64,000 nt of DNA. Source: Streptomyces sp. A2-16 (lineage in GTDB: Bacteria; Actinomycetota; Actinomycetes; Streptomycetales; Streptomycetaceae). Of the stretch, positions 13,572 to 20,591 are shown piece by piece. Every line of letters starts with the position of its first letter. Within the stretch, counting starts at the first letter, position 1. The stretch lies in the NCBI RefSeq assembly GCF_018128905.1, contig NZ_CP063808.1, forward strand, positions 3,844,001 to 3,908,000, written 5' to 3'. The position numbers were made by a program, and so were the translations under genes. The notes beneath the pieces were generated by a model that saw only the letters and a program-made list of their open reading frames with translations, was not told the DNA's origin and ran no database searches.

Positions 13572-15710
13572 TCAGCCGTCGGCCCGCAGCAGAAGCAGCG
13601 CCACGTCGTCGATCCGCTCCCGCGCTGCGGCGCTGCGGCGCACGAGTTCGTCGGCCAGTTCGTCGAGGGGGCGGTCACCGGCCTCGGCGAGCTGCCGTCC
13701 CAGCTCGGCGAGCGCGTCCTCGATGTCGACGCCCGGGGACTCGATCAGGCCGTCGGTGTAGAGGGCGAGGACGCAACCGGGCGTGAGATCCACCTCCGTC
13801 GTCGGGTAGCAGGCCGTACCGTCGATGCCCAGCAGCGGGCCTCCGGCCAGGTCCAGCACCCGCACCCGGCCGTCCGGCCGCCGCAGCAGCGGCGGCGGAT
13901 GCCCCGCGCGGGCCATGACGGCCCGGCCTCGCGCCGGATCGAGCCGCAGATACAGGCAGCTGGCGAACAGGTCGGCGCCGAGGTCGATCAGCAGCCGGTT
14001 CGTCGAGCGCATGACCTCCTCCGGCCGCTGGCCGACGGTCGTGTACGCCCGTACCGCCGTCCGGAGCTGCCCCATCAGCCCGGCGGCGGTCACGTTGTGT
14101 CCCTGCACGTCCCCGATCACGGCGGCCGCCAGCCCCTCCACCGGCACCAGGTCGTAGAAGTCGCCGCCGATGTCCATGCCCTGAGTGGCCGGCAGATAGC
14201 GGGCCGCCGCGTCGATGCCGGGCAGCGAGGGCAGGGTGTGCGGCAGCAGCGCCGCTTGCAGACCGTGCGCCAGCTGGTGCTTGGCGTCGTACAGGACGGC
14301 CCGCTCCAGGGCCTGCGCGATCAGCCCGCCCAGACTCGTCAGCACCGCCCGCTCGTCGGCGGGGAAGGGATGCCGCTCCGCGTAGGCCAGCACACAGGTG
14401 CCCACCGGGCGCCCGGAGGCGATGAGCGGCAGATAGGCCCAGGCCGCGAAGCCGTCGGGGGTGGCATGCCGGTGCGGGTACAGACGCTCCAACTGCTCGC
14501 GGGACTCGAAGAACGCGGGCACCCCGGTGGTCAGGGCCTGGGTGCCCGGCGTCGGTTCGGTCAGCGGCAGCCCGTCGAACCGCTCCACGACCCGCGCGTC
14601 CGCATACCCGCGATGCCCGAGCACGTGCAGCCGTCCCGCCCGTGAGCCGAGCACGACCAGCGCCTGGCTCCCCGCGGCCGGGGCGATCTCGTCCGCCACC
14701 AGCTGCACCACGTCCTGTACGCCCACCGCCTCGGTCAGGGCCCCGGCCAGACTCAGCACCTGCGAGATGGTGACCAGTCGCGACGGGGAGTCCCCGGGCC
14801 GCGGGCCGCCCCGGTTCATCTCCGCCACACTCCGGGCCCGGCCGATCCGGACGCTCAGCCCGGTCGTGCTCGGGTACAGCCGGAACGACAGCCAGTCCCC
14901 GGGCGGCCGCAGCGCCACGAACGACGTGCTGCGCTGGCTGAGCAGTGCGGCCCGGTAGCGGTCCTCGTAGACCGGGTCGTTGAGCCAGGGCACCGCCGCC
15001 CACAGCTGCGAGCCCAGCAACTGGGAGACCGGGACGCCGATCAGCTCGGCCGCCGCGGCGTTGGCGAAGGAGATCCGCCCGTGCAGATCCAGCGAGCACA
15101 GTCCGTACGGCAGCCTCGCCACCATCCGCGCCGCCTCCACCGTGCCCAGCGTCCCCGCGGGGCTTCCGAACTGGGGCGCGGCCAGCAGATCCGGTTCGGC
15201 GTGCGGCGCGAGAGTGTCTCCCACCGCACGCTCCAGCCGCACCGCGAGCCGCCCGCAGGCCGCGGTCAGATGATCCCGCTCCCGGTCGGACAGGTCCGGC
15301 GGGTGCGAGCCGGGCCAGGTCACGAAGACCGAGCCGTACACCTTGGCCGCGGTCGCCACCGGTACCGCGGCCAGCGCGAAGGGGTACGGCAGCACCACGG
15401 CGATCCGCGGAAAGCGGCGTGCCATCTCGTGCTCGCCGCCCACCCACACCAGCCGCCGCTCCCGCGCCGCCTCCGCCACCGGGATCGGCGCGCTCAGCCC
15501 CACCCGCTCCCAGGGCGCCGCGAAGGCCCGCGGCAGGCCCGCCATCACCGCCATCTCCAGCACCGGCTCGTCGGCGGCCATGAGGTACACCGCGCCGGAG
15601 TGGGCGTGCACCTCATCCATCATCGACGCCAGCGCGAGGGAGAGCAGCGGCCGTCCCACCCGGGTCCGGGCGCTCGCCGGCGGCGGGGCCGACATATGCC
15701 CGTCGGACAC
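13572..15710 (-). CDS. SpoIIE-type PP2C phosphatase with PAS and GAF domains, 712 aa
   Basis: A multidomain signalling protein. The N-terminal GAF-like region (about 10-170, LALASMMDEVHAHSGAVYLMA) is followed by a PAS domain (about 200-300, GLCSLDLHGRISFANAAAAELIG) and a second GAF (about 330-480, LAGALTEAVGVQDVVQLVADEI). A SpoIIE/RsbU PP2C domain (about 490-712) shows IGGDFYD near 513, IGDVQGHNVTAAGLMGQLR, AGHPPPLL and the metal-binding end IDDVALLLLR. Family members dephosphorylate anti-anti-sigma factors of the STAS type and so tune sigma-factor release. No partner STAS or kinase gene is adjacent. The GTG at 15708-15710 follows GAGGAGG; an ATG 26 codons upstream has no ribosome-binding site. 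It flanks the ram locus on its left. Confidence 0.88.
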   Translation of the reverse strand: MSDGHMSAPPPASARTRVGRPLLSLALASMMDEVHAHSGAVYLMAADEPVLEMAVMAGLPRAFAAPWERVGLSAPIPVAEAARERRLVWVGGEHEMARRFPRIAVVLPYPFALAAVPVATAAKVYGSVFVTWPGSHPPDLSDRERDHLTAACGRLAVRLERAVGDTLAPHAEPDLLAAPQFGSPAGTLGTVEAARMVARLPYGLCSLDLHGRISFANAAAAELIGVPVSQLLGSQLWAAVPWLNDPVYEDRYRAALLSQRSTSFVALRPPGDWLSFRLYPSTTGLSVRIGRARSVAEMNRGGPRPGDSPSRLVTISQVLSLAGALTEAVGVQDVVQLVADEIAPAAGSQALVVLGSRAGRLHVLGHRGYADARVVERFDGLPLTEPTPGTQALTTGVPAFFESREQLERLYPHRHATPDGFAAWAYLPLIASGRPVGTCVLAYAERHPFPADERAVLTSLGGLIAQALERAVLYDAKHQLAHGLQAALLPHTLPSLPGIDAAARYLPATQGMDIGGDFYDLVPVEGLAAAVIGDVQGHNVTAAGLMGQLRTAVRAYTTVGQRPEEVMRSTNRLLIDLGADLFASCLYLRLDPARGRAVMARAGHPPPLLRRPDGRVRVLDLAGGPLLGIDGTACYPTTEVDLTPGCVLALYTDGLIESPGVDIEDALAELGRQLAEAGDRPLDELADELVRRSAAARERIDDVALLLLRADG

Positions 15711-16056
15711 GCCGACCACCTCCTCGCACGGGCGCGTCCCGGAAAAAAGGGGGCGAGGCGCCTGGCGTGCCGGGCCCCCAGGGATCAATCTCCTCCCTCA
15801 CGGCGGGTCCCGCACGGCGAGCGTTGCCCGGTGCGGGCACACGAGTGCCCGGGCGACGGCGAGGACGGCCGCGTACCCCCTCGGCCCCGGACCATGCCCC
15901 CACAGTGGAAGCGCGGGACGGCACGCGGGCGCCCTGTGTGCGCCCCCGCGCACCCTGATGGCCAATTCTTCGCGCCCGAGGGCGGTCCGGGACCCGAACA
16001 ATGGGGCACGCGTTCATGGCCACGTAACAGAGCGGGCGAGTCGAGGGGGACGAGCA
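15711..16056. promoter_or_regulatory. Divergent promoter region between the phosphatase and the ramR-like gene (346 bp)
   Basis: I see no gene here that I would defend. The stretch contains the GAGGAGG ribosome-binding site of the phosphatase, the GAGGGGG site of the response regulator just before 16057, and, near the right end, a locally more AT-rich segment (about 15960-16035) where the regulator promoter should lie. No clear -35/-10 pair or operator was identified. Confidence 0.4.
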
Positions 16057-16668
16057 GTGATCCGGGTGCTTCTGGTGCACGACGCGTGTCTGGTGAGATC
16101 GGCCCTGGCGGAGTGGCTCCGCCGGGAACCCGACCTCGGGGTGTTCGACACCCCGTGGCACACCGCGCCCGGCCGTCTGCGATCCGTGCGTCCCGACGTC
16201 TGCGCCGCCGACCTCGAATGCTCGGACGCGTACGGCCTCCCGCCGCTGGGGGAGTTATCCCCGCGCGAGCCGGACCGGAGTCCGCCGCGCCTCCTCGTGA
16301 TGGCCAGCGCCCACCGGCCCGGGCTGCTGAAGCGGGCCGTCGAGGCGGGGGCGCTCGGCTATGTGGACAAGGAGGGGGCGGCGCCGGAGCGGCTCGCGCG
16401 CGGGATTCGCCGTGTCGCCGAGGGGAAACGTTTCGTCGATGACTCGCTGGGCTTCGGCTTCCTCCAGGCGGCGGAGATGCCGCTGACCGGACGGGAGCTG
16501 AGCGTGTTATCCCTCGCGGCCGAGGGGGCCTCCATCGCGGAGATCGCGGGGAGCCTGTGCCTGTCCCACGGGACCGTGCGCAACTACATGGCCGCGATCA
16601 CCCGCAAGACCGGAGCCCGCAACCGCATCGACGCGATCCGGATCTCGCAGGGGCAGGGCTGGCTCTGA
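16057..16668 (+). CDS. ramR: RamR/AmfR-like NarL-family response regulator of the SapB locus, 203 aa, with two TTA codons
   Basis: The receiver domain (residues 1-125) begins VIRVLLVHDACLVRSALAEWL, with Asp9, the phospho-acceptor position Asp52 (VCAADLE), Ser in VMASA and the conserved Lys in YVDKEG. The LuxR-type HTH (about 138-200) reads LTGRELSVLSLAAEGASIAEI then LCLSHGTVRNYMAAITRKTG. In S. coelicolor and S. griseus the orthologue activates the lanthipeptide operon. The GTG start follows GAGGGGGA. Leu67 (16255-16257) and Leu151 (16507-16509) are both encoded by TTA, the rare codon read by the developmental tRNA BldA, so translation should depend on bldA. Its last 162 nt overlap the 3' end of the convergent ramB-like gene. 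The symbol is assigned from position and family. Confidence 0.85.
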   Translation: MIRVLLVHDACLVRSALAEWLRREPDLGVFDTPWHTAPGRLRSVRPDVCAADLECSDAYGLPPLGELSPREPDRSPPRLLVMASAHRPGLLKRAVEAGALGYVDKEGAAPERLARGIRRVAEGKRFVDDSLGFGFLQAAEMPLTGRELSVLSLAAEGASIAEIAGSLCLSHGTVRNYMAAITRKTGARNRIDAIRISQGQGWL

Positions 16669-18618
16669 CCGCCGGGGGGCACCGGCCGCCCAGCCGCCCA
16701 CGAGTTCGCGGTAGGCCGGCGAGTCGCGCACCAGCTCGTCGTGGGTGCCGTACGCCGTGCGCGGGCCGTCCATCAGCAGCACCCGGCCGGCGCGCCGGGC
16801 CGAGCTGATCCGGTGGGCGACCACGACCAGCGTGGTGCCGGGCCGGTCCGCGAAGGCCCGCTCGGCACGCTCCTCGGCCCGCGGGTCGAGATGACAGGTG
16901 GCCTCGTCGAGCAGGACGAGCGGGGCGTACGAGAGGTAGGCCCGGGTCAGTGCCACGAGCTGCCGTTCACCGGCTGACAGGGCGGCCGGGTCGACGGTCG
17001 CCCGCGGTCCGCCGAGCGCTTCGAGGAGCGGGGTGAGCCCGACCGCTTCGGCCGCCGCGAGCAGCTCGGGCTCGGGCACCGGATCCACCCGCAGGTGCCC
17101 GAGGTTCTCGGCGAGGGTTCCCGTGTGGACGTACGCCTCCTGCGGAATGAGTACGCGCAGCGCCGCCGCGGCGGGGGAGGGCACGGGGTGTCCGCACAGC
17201 CGGATCCTTCCGCCGGTGGGCTGGAGGAGCCCCGCGATCAGGGCGGTGAGCGTCGACTTCCCGATCCCGCTGGGGCCTACGACGGCCAGGTGGGCGCCGG
17301 CCGGGACGGCGAGGTCGAGGCGGTCGACGACGGGGGTGGCGGCGGGGCCGTAGGCGAAGGAGACGGCGGTGAGGCAGAGGGCGGGGGCGTCGGACTCGTG
17401 GTTCACGGCCCGTGCCGGGGCGTGTGCGGTGAGGCGGTGACGCGGATCCTCCTGGCCGTCGGCGGGCCGCGCCTCAGCGGGCCGCGCCTGGGCGGGCCTC
17501 CTGCCGGTTTCGTCGCCGGGGATGTCCGTGGTCACGGCGATGCCGGGGGCCATGGGAAGCCCCCCGGCGTCGTGCGGCGCCGTCCGTCGGGTCGGCTTCT
17601 CGGCGCCCCGCCGGTCCGTGGGCTCGCGGGTCAGGCGCCGTAGGACCACCACCAGGCGGGAGCCGCTCGTGCCCAGGCCGTGGACCAGGTTGCGCAGGGC
17701 CGGGAGCAGGGACTGGGTGACGTAGGCGAGGGCGCCGACCAGGGCGCCCGTGGTGACGCCGCGGGACAGGAGCCAGGGGGCGCAGGCGAGGAGGAGGACG
17801 ATCGGGAACTGGCCGCCGAGGGCGAGGGAGGCCACACGCAGGACGGACCAGCGGGCGAGGGAGTACGCGGCCCGCTGCTCGGTGTCGACCAGCCGACCCG
17901 TGTCGGCGGCGACCCGGTCCTCCGCGCCGGCCGCCGTGATGTCCCGCAGCCCCGGGCAGACACTGCCGAGACCGCCGGCCAGCGCCTCGTCGGCGGCCAG
18001 GAACTCCTCCTGACGGCGGGCCAGCGGCCGCAGAGTGGCCGCGAACAGACCCAGGCCGGCGGCGAGCGGCGGCCCCACGACCAGCAGGAGCAGCGGATCG
18101 AGCGAGGCCAGTCCGACGACGGCACCGGCCGCCGTGAACAGGAACGAACGCGACACCATCACCAGTCCGGCGAACGTGTCCCGCGCGATCTCCACCTGCT
18201 GGGTCAGTCCGGACAGCGCTCCCGGGTCCGCCTCCCGCACCCCGCGCCGCACCACCCGCCGCACGAGGACGTCCCGGAGCGGCTCGACCAGCGCGGCCAC
18301 GGCGGCGTACACCCGCACCGTCCCGTACGCGCCGACGAGCACCCCGATCGCGGCCACCCCGAGCCACGCGAGGCCGACGCCCGGCCGTCCGGTCAGGAAC
18401 CCCTCGTCCAGGGCGCGGGCGGGAGCGTACCCGGTGAGGAAGGTCTGCCCCGTCTCCAGCACGGACCACCCGCCGAGCCGGACGAGGACCCGCCACCTGG
18501 CCCGCAGGAACCGCAGACCGCGTCCGTAGGTCCCGCCGTTGGCCGGCGCGAGCGCGGATCCTCCGAAGAACCTCGGCCCACCTCGTCGCTCTCGCCGCCG
18601 TGCCGGGCCGCACTTCAT
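16507..18618 (-). CDS. ramB: RamB-like ABC exporter of the SapB-type lanthipeptide locus, 703 aa
   Basis: A type-1 ABC half-transporter: membrane domain about 40-330 (VLETGQTFLTGYAPARALDEGFL...) and nucleotide-binding domain from about 430. Walker A is VGPSGIGKST, the signature is the non-canonical LSAGERQLVALTRAY, and Walker B is LVLLDEATCHLD. Between the two domains is an ~85-residue Pro/Arg/Ala-rich linker (about 330-420), longer than usual. The ATG at 18616-18618 overlaps the RamA stop as ATGA. The ABC fold ends near the segment YRELVGGW; about 55 further residues are antisense to the ramR-like gene and are probably an accidental extension ending at TAA (16507-16509). It should pair with the RamA-like protein to export the SapB-like peptide. 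Confidence 0.85.
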   Translation of the reverse strand: MKCGPARRRERRGGPRFFGGSALAPANGGTYGRGLRFLRARWRVLVRLGGWSVLETGQTFLTGYAPARALDEGFLTGRPGVGLAWLGVAAIGVLVGAYGTVRVYAAVAALVEPLRDVLVRRVVRRGVREADPGALSGLTQQVEIARDTFAGLVMVSRSFLFTAAGAVVGLASLDPLLLLVVGPPLAAGLGLFAATLRPLARRQEEFLAADEALAGGLGSVCPGLRDITAAGAEDRVAADTGRLVDTEQRAAYSLARWSVLRVASLALGGQFPIVLLLACAPWLLSRGVTTGALVGALAYVTQSLLPALRNLVHGLGTSGSRLVVVLRRLTREPTDRRGAEKPTRRTAPHDAGGLPMAPGIAVTTDIPGDETGRRPAQARPAEARPADGQEDPRHRLTAHAPARAVNHESDAPALCLTAVSFAYGPAATPVVDRLDLAVPAGAHLAVVGPSGIGKSTLTALIAGLLQPTGGRIRLCGHPVPSPAAAALRVLIPQEAYVHTGTLAENLGHLRVDPVPEPELLAAAEAVGLTPLLEALGGPRATVDPAALSAGERQLVALTRAYLSYAPLVLLDEATCHLDPRAEERAERAFADRPGTTLVVVAHRISSARRAGRVLLMDGPRTAYGTHDELVRDSPAYRELVGGWAAGAPRRSEPALPLRDPDRVDAVAGSGLAGDRGHVVAHGPVGQAQAPRDLRDGGPLGREG

Positions 18619-20327
18619 GACGGCTCCCCGTCGGGGGTGTCCGTCCCGCCCCCGAACACGGCCCGGTACTCCGCCAGCCGCCACAGCTCTTCGTGCGGCC
18701 CCACCGCCCGTATCCGCCCCCCGTCCAGCCAGGCCACCGCCTCCGCGCGGGCCGCCGTGGCGGTGCGGTGGGCGACGAGGAGACGGGTGCCGCCCGCACC
18801 GCCGTTCACCAGGGCCTCGGCGATACGTGCCTCGGTGACGGTGTCGAGGCTGGACAGGGCGTCGTCGAGGATCAGCAGGCGGCCGCCGTGGGCGAACGCC
18901 CGCGCGAGGCCGAGCCGTTGGGACTCCCCGCCGGAGCGCGGGGCGTCGGCGACGAGGGTGTCGTAGCCGTCCGGCAGCCGGCGCACGAAGTCGTCCGCGT
19001 AGGCCGTGCGGGCCGCCTCCCGGACGCGGGCGGGGGAGGGGGACGCGAGGGCGAGACCGATCTCCTCCTCGACGGTGCCGCCGAGGAGCGCGGGGCGTTC
19101 GAAGGCGTAGCCGACCGAGCGGCGCAGTTCGTCGTGGGTGAGCTCGCGCAGCGGCACGCCGTCGAGCAGCACCTCGCCGGCGTCCGGGTCGGCGAGCCGC
19201 CCGGCGACCGCGGCGAGCAGTGACTTGCCCGCCCCCGACCGGCCCACCACGGCGAGCGTCGTCCCGCCCGGGACGACGAGATCGACGCCGTCGAGGACGG
19301 CACGCGCCCCGCGCATTGCGGTGACGCCGCGCAGTTCCAGCCGCCCGGGACCGGGCGGCAGCCCGCGTACGCCGTGCTCGGTCGCGGGTTCCGCGAGGAC
19401 CTCGTCCAGGCGTCCGGTGGCCGCCCGTGCTCGGGCCAGGCCGGACAGCTGTCCCACCAGGACGCCGACCCCGGTCGCGAGGACGGCGTAACGGGAGGCG
19501 GCGAGGACCTCGCCCACCGTGACCCGGTGCCGGGCGAGCAGGACCCCGGCCACGGCGACGACGCCGAGCTGGAGCAGCGGGGCCACGGCGACGGACTGGC
19601 CCGAGGCCCGCCCCTGCACCCGCCACATGCGGTGTCCGGCCTCGGACAGTTCGGGCAGGGGGCGCAGGATGCGGGCCGTCTCCCGGTCCTCCGTTCCCGC
19701 CGCCCGGATGGTGCGGTGTCCGCCGACGGCCTCCGAGAGGGCCTGCGCGATCCGCCCCTGCACCTCCTGGTAGCGCGTCACGCACTGACGGGTGTCCCGG
19801 GCGAAGGCGCGCAGCAGCAGGGCCAGCACCGGCGCTCCGGCCAGGAAGACGGCCGCGAGCCAGGGGGAGATGAGGCCGAGGGCCACCACGGCGCCGACCG
19901 GAGCGGCGAGCGCGGCGAGCAGTGCGGCGCGGGCGGTCGGCGCGGTCCCGGCCTGGGCGGCACTGCCGACGAGGCGGGCGACGAGGTCTCCGGGCCCGAA
20001 GCGGGCGGTGGCGCGCGGTCCGACGGCCAGGAGGTGCCCGGTGAGGACGCGGCGCAGCCAGGCGGTGGTGCGGGCGTCGACGGTGCCGCCGAGGACGGTC
20101 TCCGCCGCGTCGAGCAGGGCGATCAGCAGGATCAGGGCCGCGCAGTACAGGACCCAGCGGGTCGCCGGCGCCTGCGCGAGCAGCAGGTCAAGGGTGCGGC
20201 CGAGGGCCGCTGGCAGCAGCAGTCCGGCGCCGGTCGCCGCCGTGCCGGCCAGGCACAGCGCCAGGCAGCGGACGGGGGCCGGACCCAGCAGGCCGTGCGC
20301 GGCCGGCGGCGAGGTGCGAGTCGTCAT
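18615..20327 (-). CDS. ramA: RamA-like ABC exporter of the SapB-type lanthipeptide locus, 570 aa
   Basis: The membrane domain (about 15-300) is followed by a nucleotide-binding domain (about 330-560) with Walker A VGRSGAGKSLL and signature SGGESQRLGLARA. Walker B ends ILDDALSSLD, so the catalytic Glu after the Walker B Asp is replaced by Asp. That suggests a degenerate ATP site completed by the RamB-like partner. The ATG at 20325-20327 follows GGAAGG. The gene lies 88 bp after the lanthipeptide precursor gene, with a strong hairpin between, and overlaps ramB by 4 nt. In the SapB system this pair is thought to export the processed peptide to the hyphal surface. Confidence 0.85.
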   Translation of the reverse strand: MTTRTSPPAAHGLLGPAPVRCLALCLAGTAATGAGLLLPAALGRTLDLLLAQAPATRWVLYCAALILLIALLDAAETVLGGTVDARTTAWLRRVLTGHLLAVGPRATARFGPGDLVARLVGSAAQAGTAPTARAALLAALAAPVGAVVALGLISPWLAAVFLAGAPVLALLLRAFARDTRQCVTRYQEVQGRIAQALSEAVGGHRTIRAAGTEDRETARILRPLPELSEAGHRMWRVQGRASGQSVAVAPLLQLGVVAVAGVLLARHRVTVGEVLAASRYAVLATGVGVLVGQLSGLARARAATGRLDEVLAEPATEHGVRGLPPGPGRLELRGVTAMRGARAVLDGVDLVVPGGTTLAVVGRSGAGKSLLAAVAGRLADPDAGEVLLDGVPLRELTHDELRRSVGYAFERPALLGGTVEEEIGLALASPSPARVREAARTAYADDFVRRLPDGYDTLVADAPRSGGESQRLGLARAFAHGGRLLILDDALSSLDTVTEARIAEALVNGGAGGTRLLVAHRTATAARAEAVAWLDGGRIRAVGPHEELWRLAEYRAVFGGGTDTPDGEPS

Positions 20328-20356
20328 ACGGCGGCCTTCCGGAGGTGTGCAGAACC

Positions 20357-20393
20357 CCGGGCGGCCCCTCCCTCGCGGGAGTGGACCGCCCGG
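20357..20393 (-). terminator. Intercistronic hairpin between the ramS-like and ramA-like genes
   Basis: CCGGGCGG (20357-20364) pairs with CCGCCCGG (20386-20393), and inside it CTCCC (20368-20372) pairs with GGGAG (20377-20381). The position directly after a highly expressed precursor gene suggests partial termination or 3'-end protection, giving more precursor than exporter. Confidence 0.6.
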
Positions 20394-20415
20394 AGTCATG
20401 GGCGCACGGTGCCTG

Positions 20416-20532
20416 TCAGAGACAGAGCGTGACGCTCGCCGCGCTGACGCACGACAGCAGGCTCAGGGTGCTGTTGCCGCCGCCGCCGGTGTGCTCGTCG
20501 GACTCCATCGTCTGCAGGTCGAGAAGTGCCAT
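20416..20532 (-). CDS. ramS: SapB/AmfS-like class III lanthipeptide precursor, 38 aa
   Basis: The start is MALLDLQTMESDEHTG, a close match to the RamS/AmfS leader (the helix around LLDLQ is the known recognition box of class III synthetases). The core ends GGGNSTLSLLSCVSAASVTL then CL. It has two perfect Ser-x2-Ser-x3-Cys motifs, Ser21/Ser24/Cys28 and Ser30/Ser33/Cys37, each able to form a labionin- or lanthionine-type ring. The product would be an amphipathic surfactant aiding aerial hyphae. The ATG lies 59 nt after the synthetase stop with GGAAGGAA nearby. The core differs from SapB and AmfS in sequence, but ring topology is the same. The gene is too short for most automatic callers. Confidence 0.93.
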   Translation of the reverse strand: MALLDLQTMESDEHTGGGGNSTLSLLSCVSAASVTLCL

Positions 20533-20591
20533 CTCGGTTTCCTTCCTTCGGTGTCGTCCACCCGTGGGGACGGGGTTGGGTCACGGCTCCG

